The translations under genes and the position numbers were made by a program. From Hoeflea prorocentri (GTDB lineage Bacteria > Pseudomonadota > Alphaproteobacteria > Rhizobiales > Rhizobiaceae), in NCBI RefSeq assembly GCF_027944115.1, contig NZ_JAPJZI010000001.1, positions 4,518,610 through 4,582,609 on the forward strand: a stretch of DNA of 64,000 bases, given 5' to 3'. This document shows, piece by piece, positions 30,048-39,828 of the stretch; the stretch's first letter is position 1, and every line of letters begins with the position of its first letter. Under the pieces are notes generated by a model. It was given only the letters and a program-made list of their open reading frames with translations. It made no database searches and was not told where the DNA came from.

Positions 30048-30145
30048 CGACCTCCGTCAGCCGCTGCGATTCCCGAGGCGCGGGATTGCCGGCGACTGAT
30101 CGGGCCACCCCTGGCTTGCCTTGAAAGCTCCGCAAAACAAAAAAA

Positions 30146-30173
30146 GCCGCCGGGTGAAGCGTCACCCGGCGGC
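30146..30173. terminator. Bidirectional terminator between peroxiredoxin-like gene and acnA
   Basis: A perfect 12-bp stem (30146-30157 with 30162-30173) and 4-nt loop. On the plus strand it is followed by TTTCTTTT, on the minus strand by a run of seven T, so it can stop both convergent transcripts. Confidence 0.9.
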
Positions 30174-30197
30174 TTTCTTTTCTTGGACTGCCTGTCT

Positions 30198-32888
30198 TTA
30201 GGCGGCGAGGTCGCGCAGCACCGTCTGCAGGATGCCGCCATTGTTGACGTAGTCGACTTCATCCAGCGTATCGATGCGGCAGATGATCGGAACGTCTTTT
30301 TGCGTGCCGTCGCCATAGGTGATCTTGGCGATCTTGGTTTCCCGGGGCTTGATGTCTTCAAGACCTTCGATGGTCACCGTCTCGTCGCCCTTCAGGTTGA
30401 GGCTTTCCCAGCTTGTGCCGTCTTCGAGCACAAAGGGAATGACGCCCATGCCGACGAGGTTCGAGCGGTGGATGCGCTCATAGGACTGGGCGATCACCGC
30501 ACGCACACCCAGCAGGTTGGTGCCCTTGGCCGCCCAGTCGCGTGATGAGCCGTTGCCGTATTCGACACCTGCAAAGATGACCAGCGGCACGCCTTCCTGC
30601 TTGTAGAGCATGGCGGCGTCGTAGATCGACATCTCCTCCTTCGACGGATAGTGGATTGTGTAGCCGCCCTCCTTGCCGTTCGGTCCGAGCATGTGGTTGC
30701 GGATGCGGATATTGCCGAACGTGCCGCGCATCATGACCTCATGATTGCCGCGCCGCGTGCCGTATTGGTTGAAGTCGGCGACGGCGACATCATTGTCCAT
30801 GAGATACGAGCCGGCCGGCGACTGCGCCTTGATCGAGCCTGCGGGCGAGATGTGGTCGGTGGTGATCTTGTCGCCAAAGAGGCCAAGCACGCGGGCTCCG
30901 ACAATATCCTTGATGCCGCCGGGCTGCTTGCCCATGCCGACAAAATAGGGCGGGTTCTGCACATAGGTCGAGGTGTCGTCCCAGGCATAGGTCTGGCCTT
31001 CCGGCACCTTGACGTTCTGCCAGTTCTCGTCGCCCTTGAAGACATCCGCATATTTGGATTCGAAGAGTTCGCGCGTGACGTTTTCGGCGATGAACTTCTG
31101 AATCTCGTGCGAAGACGGCCAGATGTCCTTCAGGAACACCGGATTGCCGTCCTGGTCCTCACCGATCGGTTCGGTGGTCAGATCCTTGGTGACGCTACCG
31201 GCGAGCGCGTAGGCAACGACCAGCGGCGGCGAGGCGAGATAGTTTGCCTGTACGTCGGGCGAGACGCGGCCTTCGAAGTTGCGGTTGCCGGAAAGCACGC
31301 CGGCGGCAATGAGGCCCTTGTCGTTGATGGTCTTGGAAATGGCCGGGGGCAGCGGTCCTGAGTTTCCGATGCAGGTCGTGCAGCCGAAGCCGACAAGGTT
31401 GAAGCCGAGCTGGTCGAGATCGTCCTGCAATCCGGCATTTTCCAGATATTCGGCAACGACCTGCGATCCGGGCGCCAGCGATGTCTTGACCCAGGGCTTG
31501 GTCTTCAGGCCCTTGGCGAGCGCGTTGCGCGCCAGAAGCCCGGCGCCGATGAGGACGGACGGGTTCGAGGTGTTGGTGCAGGAGGTGATGGCGGCAATGG
31601 CGACATCGCCATGGCCGAGATCGTAGTCCTCGCCCTCGACCTGGTAGCGAGCGTCGGCATTGGCCGTCTTATTGTATTCATCCGCCAGCGATTTGGCGAA
31701 GCCCGCGGCAATGCCTTCCAGCGGAATGCGGCCTTCCGGGCGTTTCGGACCCGCCATGGACGGAACCACGTCGCCGAGATCAAGCTCGAGCGTATCGGTG
31801 AAGACCGGATCGTCGGCGTTTTCATCACGCCACATGCCCTGTGCACGGCAATAGGCTTCGACCATGGCGATGCGGTCGCGGTCGCGGCCCGTCATCGTCA
31901 TATAGCTGATGGTCTCGTCGTCAACCGGGAAGAAGCCGCAGGTCGCGCCGTATTCGGGGCCCATATTGGCGATCGTCGCGCGGTCGGCGAGGGTCATGTT
32001 GTTAAGGCCGGGGCCGAAGAACTCGACGAATTTGCCGACAACGCCCTTCTGGCGCAGCATCTGCACGACGGTCAGAACGATATCGGTAGCGGTGATGCCT
32101 TCCTTCGGCTTGCCGGTCAGGCGGAAACCGATGACTTCCGGCAGCAACATGGAAATCGGCTGGCCGAGCATCGCGGCTTCGGCCTCAATGCCGCCAACGC
32201 CCCATCCGAGGACACCCAGGCCGTTGATCATCGTGGTGTGGGAATCGGTTCCGACGCAGGTGTCGGGATAGGCGACGGTTTCGCCGTCCTCATTCTTGGT
32301 CCAGACGGCCTGGCCGAGATATTCCAGGTTGACCTGGTGGCAGATGCCGGTGCCGGGCGGCACGACGCGGAAGTTGCGGAAGGCCTGCTGGCCCCATTTG
32401 AGGAAGCGGTAACGCTCGCCGTTGCGCTGATACTCCAGCTCCACATTGCGGGCAAAGGCGGTGGGCGTTCCGAATTCGTCGACGATTACCGAGTGGTCAA
32501 TGACGAGATCGACCGGCACGAGCGGGTTGATCTTTTCCGGATCGCCGCCGAGGTTCTTCATGGCGTCGCGCATGGCCGCAAGGTCGACAACGGCGGGTAC
32601 GCCGGTGAAATCCTGCATCAAAACGCGGGCCGGGCGGTAGGCGATTTCCTTGCCGGCCTTGCCGCGGTCCTCAAGCCAGGCGGCGACGGCCAGGATGTCA
32701 TCCTTGGTGACGGAGCGGCCGTCTTCATTGCGAAGCAGGTTCTCCAGAAGCACCTTCTTGGAAAAGGGCAGGGCGGAGATGCCGCTAAGGCCGTTCTTTT
32801 CCGCCTCCGTCAGGCTGAAATAGGTATAGTCCGCATCGCCCACTTTCAGTGTGCTGCGGCAGTTGAAGCTGTCGAGTGATTTTGTCAC
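30198..32888 (-). CDS. acnA: Aconitate hydratase A
   Basis: 896 residues from a GTG. It interconverts citrate and isocitrate in the TCA cycle. The 4Fe-4S ligands lie in [10 protein letters not shown] (about residue 440) and [14 protein letters not shown] (about 505). Near the C-terminus the substrate loop [16 protein letters not shown] is intact. Length is standard for AcnA of proteobacteria. It is divergent from ccmA, as in other rhizobia. The 12-bp terminator hairpin lies just downstream. Confidence 0.98.
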   Translation of the reverse strand: MTKSLDSFNCRSTLKVGDADYTYFSLTEAEKNGLSGISALPFSKKVLLENLLRNEDGRSVTKDDILAVAAWLEDRGKAGKEIAYRPARVLMQDFTGVPAVVDLAAMRDAMKNLGGDPEKINPLVPVDLVIDHSVIVDEFGTPTAFARNVELEYQRNGERYRFLKWGQQAFRNFRVVPPGTGICHQVNLEYLGQAVWTKNEDGETVAYPDTCVGTDSHTTMINGLGVLGWGVGGIEAEAAMLGQPISMLLPEVIGFRLTGKPKEGITATDIVLTVVQMLRQKGVVGKFVEFFGPGLNNMTLADRATIANMGPEYGATCGFFPVDDETISYMTMTGRDRDRIAMVEAYCRAQGMWRDENADDPVFTDTLELDLGDVVPSMAGPKRPEGRIPLEGIAAGFAKSLADEYNKTANADARYQVEGEDYDLGHGDVAIAAITSCTNTSNPSVLIGAGLLARNALAKGLKTKPWVKTSLAPGSQVVAEYLENAGLQDDLDQLGFNLVGFGCTTCIGNSGPLPPAISKTINDKGLIAAGVLSGNRNFEGRVSPDVQANYLASPPLVVAYALAGSVTKDLTTEPIGEDQDGNPVFLKDIWPSSHEIQKFIAENVTRELFESKYADVFKGDENWQNVKVPEGQTYAWDDTSTYVQNPPYFVGMGKQPGGIKDIVGARVLGLFGDKITTDHISPAGSIKAQSPAGSYLMDNDVAVADFNQYGTRRGNHEVMMRGTFGNIRIRNHMLGPNGKEGGYTIHYPSKEEMSIYDAAMLYKQEGVPLVIFAGVEYGNGSSRDWAAKGTNLLGVRAVIAQSYERIHRSNLVGMGVIPFVLEDGTSWESLNLKGDETVTIEGLEDIKPRETKIAKITYGDGTQKDVPIICRIDTLDEVDYVNNGGILQTVLRDLAA

Positions 32889-33091
32889 AGGCGGCTCTCA
32901 TTCGTGTTGGTTCACCGACACTTCGAACGAACGCCTTTATACGCGCAAGAGAGCACGAGAAGCCTGCGGGTACGGTCATTTCCGCTGTCCGTCCGCGGTT
33001 TGGTCTGTTAGACCCTCTACCAGGTTCGGCGGATATATGATGTTCACGCCGACCGCTGGCGTGGTTGCAGGCCTTATAGATAATTTTATAG

Positions 33092-33108
33092 AACGGTTCT
33101 AGACCGTT
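33092..33108. promoter_or_regulatory. Inverted repeat in the acnA-ccmA spacer
   Basis: AACGGT (33092-33097) and ACCGTT (33103-33108) flank a 5-nt centre. It lies in the 281-nt divergent spacer, 62 nt before ccmA, and could be an operator or a short hairpin. No other conspicuous feature was seen in the spacer. Confidence 0.35.
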
Positions 33109-33169
33109 TTCGGTCCTTATCGGAGATTTTTCCCTCATGCACGATCGCGCCGAGAAAGTGAGCTGACCC

Positions 33170-33841
33170 ATGCGGCTTGTCGCCGACAATGTCTGCGTCG
33201 CGCGCAGCGGCCAGGTGTTCTTCTCCGGTATCAGCTTTTCGCTCAATGCGGGCGAGGCGCTGGTCGTCTCCGGGCCGAACGGTGTCGGCAAATCGACCTT
33301 TTTACGGGTGGTTGCCGGTCTTCTGCCGGATGCGGAGGGCCGCATCGAGTTGGAAGGCGGAGGCGGTGAAAACGTTGCCGAATCGGCGCATTATCTCGGC
33401 CACCGCAATGCCATGAAACGGGCCTTGAGCGTGCGCGAGAACCTGGAATTCTGGCGCGATTTCATGGGCGTGTCCGAGGCCTATCAGACCAAAGTATCAT
33501 CCAATGTGGAGGAGGCGGTCGCCAAGGTCGGGCTCGACGGCATCGACCATCTGCCCTTCGGCTATCTCTCCGCCGGCCAGCAACGGCGCATCGCCATGGC
33601 CAAGCTCCTGATCGCCTACCGGCCGCTCTGGATCCTCGACGAGCCGACTGCGGCGCTGGACGTTCAGTCGCAGGACATGTTCGCGCGCCTCATCGAAGCG
33701 CATCTTGAGGGTGGCGGGCTGGTGATTGCCGCAACCCACCAGCCGCTCGGATTGACCGATGCGCGCAGCCTGGTGCTCGATCCCGGTTCGCGCGCGGCCT
33801 TTGGCGCGCGTGACCCCTTTGCCCCGGAGGATGCGGCCTGA
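33170..33841 (+). CDS. ccmA: Heme exporter ATP-binding protein CcmA
   Basis: 223 residues. Walker A is GPNGVGKST (about 37-45), the signature LSAGQQRR and Walker B LWILDEPTAALD. CcmA drives release of holo-CcmE from the CcmABCD complex during c-type cytochrome maturation. Its stop overlaps the ccmB start (TGATG). ccmC, normally next after ccmB, is about 26 kb away. Confidence 0.96.
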   Translation: MRLVADNVCVARSGQVFFSGISFSLNAGEALVVSGPNGVGKSTFLRVVAGLLPDAEGRIELEGGGGENVAESAHYLGHRNAMKRALSVRENLEFWRDFMGVSEAYQTKVSSNVEEAVAKVGLDGIDHLPFGYLSAGQQRRIAMAKLLIAYRPLWILDEPTAALDVQSQDMFARLIEAHLEGGGLVIAATHQPLGLTDARSLVLDPGSRAAFGARDPFAPEDAA

Positions 33842-34500
33842 TGTGGGCATTGTTCATGCGGGATGTGCGCCTCTCGATCCGGGCCGGCGGCGGTGCGCTG
33901 ATCGGCGTTCTGTTCTTCCTGGCGGTCGTGTCGGTCATTCCCTTCGGCGTCGGGCCTGACCTCAACCTGCTGGCGCGCATCGGCCCGGCGATCCTTTGGA
34001 TCGGCGCGCTGCTCGCCTCACTGCTCGGCCTTGACCGCCTGTTCCAGACGGACCGCGAGGACGGCTCACTCGACCTCATGCTGATGCAGGAAACGCCGAT
34101 GTTTGCAACGGTCCTCATCAAGTGCCTGGCGCACTGGACCGCGACCGGCCTGCCGCTCATCGTCGCCTCGCCCGTGCTCGGGCTTTTCCTCAATGTCGGC
34201 GAGGTGGCGACCCTCGCCATTGCCGTCACCTTGCTTGCCGGAACCCCGGCGATCACCTTCATCGGCGCGGTGGGCGCGGCTGTTTCGGTTTCTCTGCCAC
34301 GCGGCGGCCTGCTTGTCTCCGTGCTTGTCCTGCCGCTGGCAATCCCCGTCCTGATCTTCGGCGTCAGCGCCGTCTACGGCGCGATCGAAGACCCGGCCCC
34401 CTTCCTGCCGCCGTTTCTGATCCTGTGTGCCATCACCCTGTTTTTCTCGGTGATCGGGCCGCTTGCTGCTGGCTCAGCGCTCCGGGCGTCTTCGGATTAG
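33841..34500 (+). CDS. ccmB: Heme exporter permease CcmB
   Basis: 219 residues with about six membrane segments; MWALFMRDVRLSIRAGGGAL and the central FQTDREDGSLDLMLMQ are characteristic of CcmB. It forms the membrane part of the CcmAB ABC unit. It is translationally coupled to ccmA. The gene is intact to the family C-terminus, and accessory DNA starts right after its stop at 34500. Confidence 0.95.
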   Translation: MWALFMRDVRLSIRAGGGALIGVLFFLAVVSVIPFGVGPDLNLLARIGPAILWIGALLASLLGLDRLFQTDREDGSLDLMLMQETPMFATVLIKCLAHWTATGLPLIVASPVLGLFLNVGEVATLAIAVTLLAGTPAITFIGAVGAAVSVSLPRGGLLVSVLVLPLAIPVLIFGVSAVYGAIEDPAPFLPPFLILCAITLFFSVIGPLAAGSALRASSD

Positions 34501-34699
34501 GCAGTGGATGCGTGATAGGTCGCCTTCGGCCCAAGGCAGACATTTGCACGCGCAGATCTAATGATATTGCCTGCTGCAATGCAGCGAATGGCAGGACTGA
34601 GCCCAGTCTGGACGTTCATTTTTAGAACCGCGTCATCCTCCCACCACAATCCAAGAGGAAGGAATCAAGCAATTCGGTTGGCTCTAGGATCATGATTTA

Positions 34700-35359
34700 A
34701 TGAGAAGAATTTTTAAGATCACATCAATTGCGGTGCTACTGTTCCTCGTGGGTGTGATTGGATATGGAGCATTTGGCTATTTCGACGCGCTTTCGGATTC
34801 AGAAGAACTTGAAGCAAGAGCCGACGGCCTGATTGCAGAAGACTTGGGTGGCTCTTCTCTCGGTGAAGAGCGCTATCGTCAACTGTTAGTGGTCCAAGAC
34901 CCGGCCTTTGAGCAGCACAGTGGAGTAGATATAACAACACCCGGTGCAGGTATCACGACCGTTACGCAGTCGCTCTCCAAGCGGGTTGGGTTTGAGAATT
35001 TCACCCCCGGTATCGGAAAAATCCGACAGATTGGTTATGCGCTTGGGTTAGAGAGCCGGTTGAGCAAAGAGCAGATCATGGCGCTTTGGCTCGATACACT
35101 TGAAATGGGGCGCGGGCCGGAAGGCTGGGTCACTGGATTTCATCGTATGAGCGAAGCAACTTTTGGGGCAGCGCCCGCCAAGATCGAAGACGATGAGTAT
35201 CTATCCATGCTTGCGGTCCTCATTTCACCGGGCCGCTACACTCTCGGTACTGATGACCAAGCACTACTGGAAAGGACAAATCGCATCCGCCGTTTGGTTT
35301 CGGGAGATTGCGCTCCCAATGCCAATTCCGATGTTTGGCTTCAAGGTTGTAGCCAGTAA
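34700..35359 (+). CDS. Degenerate GT51 transglycosylase-like membrane protein
   Basis: 219 residues: an N-terminal membrane anchor (about 9-28) and a GT51-type peptidoglycan transglycosylase fold. The order of motifs is preserved: VVQDPAFEQHSG (canonical ED..F..H.G), GITTVTQSLSKRV (canonical G.ST.TQQL.K), and GKIRQIGYALGLESRLSKEQIM (canonical RK..E...A...E..SK..I). Both catalytic Glu positions are Gln (Gln66 and Gln110), and the stretch between the first two motifs is about 14 residues shorter than in PBP1b. It therefore should not polymerise lipid II and may be a regulator or remnant. Base composition is lower in G+C than the ccm genes. Confidence 0.7.
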   Translation: MRRIFKITSIAVLLFLVGVIGYGAFGYFDALSDSEELEARADGLIAEDLGGSSLGEERYRQLLVVQDPAFEQHSGVDITTPGAGITTVTQSLSKRVGFENFTPGIGKIRQIGYALGLESRLSKEQIMALWLDTLEMGRGPEGWVTGFHRMSEATFGAAPAKIEDDEYLSMLAVLISPGRYTLGTDDQALLERTNRIRRLVSGDCAPNANSDVWLQGCSQ

Positions 35360-35543
35360 ATCAAAACGGCGGCCTTTTTCGCAGAACCGCCGCGAATGCG
35401 GTGCGCAGCGACAGGCAGCAATGGGCCCTTCTCGAATTCTTTCAGCGTTGCAGCGGATGACACTTTCGGAAAACTGGGCCAGACTTTAGTTTGCATTAAT
35501 ATTAGTGTAAACTTATATCCTGGAAGCTTGTGAGGATACGGGC

Positions 35544-36182
35544 ATGGAACTCGACAACGCTTTGGGTGCGACCTTTCGTGAGGTTGGCAGTGGTGAACGC
35601 GACGGAAAACCGACGCACATCGTCCGCGCAAGCCGAAGCTACGCAACAACTCCGGACGATTTGTGGCACGCGGTGACCGACGCGGAGCGCATACGGCGTT
35701 GGTTCGCGAATGTAACCGGCGACCTGAATGAGGGTGGGCGTTTCTCGATTGAAGGAAATGCGGACGGCGATATCGTTGCCTGTGAGCCGCCGAGACTCTT
35801 GGTTCTGACATGGGAGTTCGGCGGCAATACGAGTTGGGTCAAGGTGGTGATTGAACAATCCGACGACGGGGCATTGTTGACGCTTGAACATGAGCATCCG
35901 ACAGACGAAAGAAGTCAGGCCCATTGGAATGCGTATGGTCCGGGTGCGACAGGCGTGGGTTGGGAACTGGCAATGCTGGGATTGGACGTGCACCTTGCAA
36001 GCGATGGCAGTTCAACCCTTGATGCCGGAATGAAATGGGCCGAGGGGCCGACGGGAAAAGCAATGTTGCGTTCGTGGGCCGAGGCATGGGGCATGGCGCA
36101 CGCCGACGCAGGGACAGACCCGCAGGTCGCAATGAACAGCGCGGAAAGAACTGCCAGGTTCTACACGGGTGAAAGCCAGTGA
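35544..36182 (+). CDS. SRPBCC (AHSA1-type) protein
   Basis: 212 residues. The N-terminal two-thirds show the Aha1/START-like pattern: ATTPDDLWHAVTDAERIRRWFANVTGDLNEGGRFSIEG, then CEPPRLLVLTWEFGG. Such proteins form a hydrophobic ligand cavity. The stop overlaps the GTG start of an ArsR-family gene; SRPBCC/ArsR pairs are a common two-gene unit in which the repressor controls its partner. The ligand is unknown. Confidence 0.88.
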   Translation: MELDNALGATFREVGSGERDGKPTHIVRASRSYATTPDDLWHAVTDAERIRRWFANVTGDLNEGGRFSIEGNADGDIVACEPPRLLVLTWEFGGNTSWVKVVIEQSDDGALLTLEHEHPTDERSQAHWNAYGPGATGVGWELAMLGLDVHLASDGSSTLDAGMKWAEGPTGKAMLRSWAEAWGMAHADAGTDPQVAMNSAERTARFYTGESQ

Positions 36183-36514
36183 ACGCCTTCGACGTATTGT
36201 CCGATCCCGTACGCCGGCGAACTCTGGAGCTTATCTCGCAAAGGGAACACGCGTCTGGCGAAATCGTCAAGGTTGTCGAGTCGGAATTCGGTATCTCTCA
36301 ATCGGCTGTCTCCCAGCATCTGCGCGTCCTGCGCGAAACGGGTTTTGCAATTGTACGGAAAGAAGGCGCCAAACGCTGTTACGAAATCAATCCTGCGGGT
36401 TTTGCCGATGTGGACGCCTGGCTGGATCAGCTTCGGTTTTTTTGGGCCTCAAGAATGGAGGCTCTTGCCACCGAGGTGGAACGCGGCAAGCGATCTGACA
36501 GGGGCGCAGGCTGA
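36179..36514 (+). CDS. ArsR family transcriptional repressor
   Basis: 111 residues from a GTG overlapping the preceding stop. The winged helix covers residues 2-80: LSDPVRRRTLELISQREHASGEIVKVV then ISQSAVSQHLRVLRETGFAIVRKEGAKRCYEIN. No Cys metal-binding box is present in the recognition helix, so it is the non-metal subgroup usually paired with SRPBCC proteins. Probably represses its own operon. Confidence 0.9.
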   Translation: MNAFDVLSDPVRRRTLELISQREHASGEIVKVVESEFGISQSAVSQHLRVLRETGFAIVRKEGAKRCYEINPAGFADVDAWLDQLRFFWASRMEALATEVERGKRSDRGAG

Positions 36515-36613
36515 ATTCATCGCGGCTTCTGGAACGCCGCTTCGAGCCCAACTTGACCATTGCCGCACACTGCATAAGTGTCAGGTGGAGAAATTGAATG
36601 AAGCTGCCCAAAC

Positions 36614-37117
36614 ATGCCGCAAACCATCGAAACAGACCGCTTGCTTCTTTCGGCCCCCAAACTGTCTGAAGTGCCGGCGCTTTTCAGTTTCCTGGGTAAC
36701 AAAGTCGCCATGAAACACACCCATTGCGATGCCAGTCTTAAGGAATGTCGGCGCAGAATTGCCGTTCATGAGTGGAGGAGACGCCATGACGGATTTGCTC
36801 CCTGGACAGTTCGTATCAAACAAACAAGAGTACTGATCGGTTGGGGCGGGCTATATGACGATCCGTTTGATCCGGGCTGGGGTATTGAACTGGCTTACTA
36901 TTTTGATCCATCCGCTTGGGGAAACGGCTATGCAACAGAGCTTTGTCATGCGGCGCTGGAGTTTTCCGATCAAAGATTGGAGCTTGAGAAAGTCTCTGCA
37001 TTCGCTCCTCCAGATAACTCCGCATCAAATGCGCTGCTTAAGAAGATGGGATTCGAATACGAGCGATTTGTAATTGAAATGGAACGCAACCTTTACACTC
37101 GCCGAAGACAGGCTTAG
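36614..37117 (+). CDS. GNAT acetyltransferase, RimJ/RimL type
   Basis: 167 residues. TIETDRLLLSAPKLSEVPALFSFLGN is the typical N-terminus of the RimJ/L subgroup, WGNGYATELCHAALEFS holds motif A, and NSASNALLKKMGFEYE the C-terminal acetyl-CoA contact. It probably acetylates an amino group of a small molecule or protein N-terminus. A separate gene, 99 nt after the ArsR gene. Confidence 0.86.
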   Translation: MPQTIETDRLLLSAPKLSEVPALFSFLGNKVAMKHTHCDASLKECRRRIAVHEWRRRHDGFAPWTVRIKQTRVLIGWGGLYDDPFDPGWGIELAYYFDPSAWGNGYATELCHAALEFSDQRLELEKVSAFAPPDNSASNALLKKMGFEYERFVIEMERNLYTRRRQA

Positions 37118-37287
37118 CGCAATATCTTCATCAAAACGGTCATTCGTTCAATCGCGGCAACCGGTCGATCCGAGCCCAATATTGCTCTGGGCTTGATTGT
37201 CAGCTCTTGTTTACTCACCAAAACTCGCCCGAAACATCTGATCGCCAGCCTGCTTGAAATCATTCGACCAATCAGGTTTGCTATCGC

Positions 37288-37749
37288 TTGAAATTCCGAT
37301 CTGGGGGCAGACAACTGAAAGCGATCGACAAATTTCTTCCCAAGGGACTTCTTGTGCTCTCGGCTGTCCTGCTGATATGGGGCTTATCGGGACTTCTGGA
37401 ATACGCCTTTTCCGGTGTGAATCTGGGCTTGCAAAACAGCAACTTTCCACCTGGTCTTCAATTCATTCATTTTTTTGCGATTTCGCTGACCGGGGCAATT
37501 TTCGTTTTTGGTTACCTTAGTCGCTGGCCCCAAACACCCTATGCCACAATGACTATGTATGCCGTGCTGGCGGCTTTGTGCTTTGTCGAGACGATCGATT
37601 TTCAAGCCTTTGGCGGCGGGGCCGGAGGCGTTGCAATCATGCTGCTGGAGTTCACCCTTTATATCGGGCTTTCAGTTTACCTTCTTCGCTCAACATACAT
37701 CCGGGAACACTTTCGCCTGGCTTTGCCGCGGAGCGATACCCAGACCTGA
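37288..37749 (+). CDS. Small four-span membrane protein of unknown function
   Basis: 153 residues if the TTG at 37288 is the start; a shorter start near 37318 is possible. Four hydrophobic segments lie at about residues 19-40, 58-76, 85-103 and 114-132. I recognise no family. The 170-nt region before it and the 150 nt after it contain no supported gene. Confidence is limited by the weak start. Confidence 0.5.
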   Translation: MKFRSGGRQLKAIDKFLPKGLLVLSAVLLIWGLSGLLEYAFSGVNLGLQNSNFPPGLQFIHFFAISLTGAIFVFGYLSRWPQTPYATMTMYAVLAALCFVETIDFQAFGGGAGGVAIMLLEFTLYIGLSVYLLRSTYIREHFRLALPRSDTQT

Positions 37750-37901
37750 CCAGCCCGCCGAGCGCACACAAATCCTGCGCTATCACCTCTTCTGCTCCAT
37801 CATCGGCCCGCTTCCCGCCTGCTCGGTGCTGATTGCCCTTGCGTGGATTGTGACGGCAGCTAAATTCTCACCGTTGCACCGGCAGAAGAAAGGCAGAGCG
37901 G

Positions 37902-38765
37902 ATGCTGTGTAAGATCGGCGAGGTTGAAGTCTGGAGAATCCTTGAAATCAACGGCCCGTTCCTGACGCCGGAGGAGCTTTTTCCGACGGCGGGGCCGGAT
38001 GTCAGGCGGATCGTCGAGGAGCATGTGGAGGGCGGCGTTTGCGTCCGGTCGGGGCGGCTGATTCTGCCGGTTCAGGGATTTCTTCTGAAAACGCCGTCTC
38101 ACACGATCCTGGTGGACAGCTGTGTGGGCAATGACAAGACCGTGCCCGGCACGCCCGATTGGCATAAACGCTCGGACACGCGGTTCATGGCGGCCCTGAC
38201 CGCTGCCGGCGTTGGCACGGACGATATCGACTATGTGCTGTGTACCCACCTGCACCCGGATCACGTCGGCTGGAATACCAGGCTTGAAGACGGGCGCTGG
38301 GTGCCGACATTCCCGAATGCCCGTTATCTGCTGCCCGCCGCCGACGAGGACGTGCAGCGCGCGCGCCACGCGGACCTCTATGTTGAAAGCGTGTTGCCGG
38401 TCATTGAGGCCGGGCAGGCCGAGCTGGTTGAGGCCGGGCATATGCTGGGTGATCACGTGACCCTGGTCCCGACACCTGGCCACACGCATGGCCATGTCTC
38501 CGTGAAGGTGAAAAGCGGCAATCATGAAGCCCTGATCACCGGCGATGCCATGCACTCTACCGTGCAATGCCGGTATCCGGACTGGCACTTCATATACGAT
38601 GCCGATGCGGAGATGGCCGTCGCCTCGCGCAGACGATTGCTGGAACAGGCCTCCGAAACAGGCTGCGTTGTTTTAGGAAGCCATTTCGCACTGCCCTCAT
38701 TTGGGCATGTCAGGTCCGACAGGGACGCCTTTTTGTGGGAAGACCGGCTTTGGCGCAAAAGCTGA
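37902..38765 (+). CDS. Metallo-beta-lactamase fold hydrolase
   Basis: 287 residues. The metal-binding motif THLHPDHVGW is near residue 115, the further ligands follow in TPGHTHGHVS (about 190) and ITGDAMHSTV (about 208), and GSHFALPSFGHV is near the C-terminus. This fits the quorum-quenching lactonase/MBL branch, but no lactone specificity can be claimed. It lacks a signal peptide. Confidence 0.88.
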   Translation: MLCKIGEVEVWRILEINGPFLTPEELFPTAGPDVRRIVEEHVEGGVCVRSGRLILPVQGFLLKTPSHTILVDSCVGNDKTVPGTPDWHKRSDTRFMAALTAAGVGTDDIDYVLCTHLHPDHVGWNTRLEDGRWVPTFPNARYLLPAADEDVQRARHADLYVESVLPVIEAGQAELVEAGHMLGDHVTLVPTPGHTHGHVSVKVKSGNHEALITGDAMHSTVQCRYPDWHFIYDADAEMAVASRRRLLEQASETGCVVLGSHFALPSFGHVRSDRDAFLWEDRLWRKS

Positions 38766-38818
38766 TCTCGCGCGGCGCTGATCCCTTGGCCAATATTCCC
38801 TGGAACGAGACGCCGGCA

Positions 38819-39331
38819 TCACAGGGATGCAGCCCGGGCGGCCCGGCGCTCTGATCCCGAAATCGGCGGTTTGAATGCACCCATGGTCAGTTCAACCAGG
38901 AGCGGGATAACGTTCAGCTGGCCGATGAACATTTCCTTGTGCTCGAGCGTGACGAATTCGGGGTTGAGGTGTCCGCTTGGCACCGACGCTTCAGCAAGTG
39001 CCAGAAGCTCGGGCATCATCGGAACAAGGAACACAAAGGCGTTGGTTGCCAACACGGCGGCGGCCAGAAACTTGATCCTCATCCACCATGCACGTTCCCG
39101 GCAGAAGAAGAACAGAACCAAATCACAAAGGATCTTCAGCGTCAGACCGGGTAAAATGAGGATGTAGGCGCTTTGAAGCTTGTATGTGTAGACCGTCACC
39201 ATCGTGTCCGGTGCCGCATTGGCAAAGAGCACACCAATGACGATGTGTGACAGTATGCCCCCAACATAGAGGATGTTGCCGATCTCGTGAGCGAATTCTA
39301 CGAGTTTTCGGGGCATGTGCGATGGTATCAT
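38819..39331 (-). CDS. Four-span membrane protein, end of ferric-reductase operon
   Basis: 170 residues. Start ATG 39331 lies one base after the stop of the preceding gene, implying translational coupling. Hydrophobic spans at about 16-36, 52-74, 85-103 and 135-150 with a conserved-looking HEIGNILYVGGILSHIVIG start. It resembles small four-helix membrane families such as DUF2269, but I cannot assign one. Last gene of the operon that begins with the EF-hand protein at 41598. Confidence 0.7.
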   Translation of the reverse strand: MIPSHMPRKLVEFAHEIGNILYVGGILSHIVIGVLFANAAPDTMVTVYTYKLQSAYILILPGLTLKILCDLVLFFFCRERAWWMRIKFLAAAVLATNAFVFLVPMMPELLALAEASVPSGHLNPEFVTLEHKEMFIGQLNVIPLLVELTMGAFKPPISGSERRAARAASL

Positions 39332-39332
39332 C

Positions 39333-39779
39333 TCAGACGCCGCCAACAACCGCCAGGTAAGCGAATAAAATGAATATTGCCCCTGCAATAAGGGTGCGGG
39401 GCAGATGAAGCCTTCCCCAGCGGCCAAGGTCGTCTGACATCTGATCCGAGTGAATATCCGCCCCTTCGGCCATGATGCGCCGGTTGACCGGCATCAGCAC
39501 GATGATCGTGTAGGGTCCGCTGACCTGCAGGATGACGGCTCCGGTGAACCACCACCAGTTCCGCGACAGATAGGAAACCGCGAGACTGACCAGCAGGACG
39601 GCGATCGAAAGGCCCAGCTGAAGATGATTGGACTTGTGGAAGAACGGTTTGAAGTAGCCGACGGCGGTTTCGCGCGAACTTGCCATCATCGCCGGATAGG
39701 AAACGGCTGATGCCGACATGCCGTAGCCGAATACCATCGCCATGAGAGTCAAATCGAGTATGACAAGCGCGTCCAACAT
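39333..39779 (-). CDS. DUF1772-like membrane protein
   Basis: 148 residues with four membrane segments. The segment GPYTIIVLMPVNRRIMAEGAD has the P-x-N arrangement of DUF1772 (anthrone-oxygenase-like) membrane proteins. Placed between the ferric-reductase-like gene and a second four-span protein, with 49 and 1 nt gaps, so the three probably act together in the inner membrane. Confidence 0.75.
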   Translation of the reverse strand: MLDALVILDLTLMAMVFGYGMSASAVSYPAMMASSRETAVGYFKPFFHKSNHLQLGLSIAVLLVSLAVSYLSRNWWWFTGAVILQVSGPYTIIVLMPVNRRIMAEGADIHSDQMSDDLGRWGRLHLPRTLIAGAIFILFAYLAVVGGV

Positions 39780-39828
39780 TTTTGCTTTGCTCCTGTTTCA
39801 GTGATGCAACGCTTGCGCTTCGGCAGGC

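Noticed and set aside
31611..32879. 422-codon plus-strand ORF antisense to acnA
   Set aside because: Shadow of acnA; repeated His/Asp/Gly-rich low-complexity translation.
34501..34699. Non-coding stretch after ccmB that might be an old gene remnant
   Set aside because: A short translated stretch (to about 34625) looks like decayed coding sequence, but I cannot identify a parent gene.
37559..37912. Hydrophobic reading frame after the small membrane protein gene
   Set aside because: The end of the frame (about 37750-37912) looks like one membrane helix, but it lacks a credible start and overlaps the hydrolase start; possibly a gene fragment.
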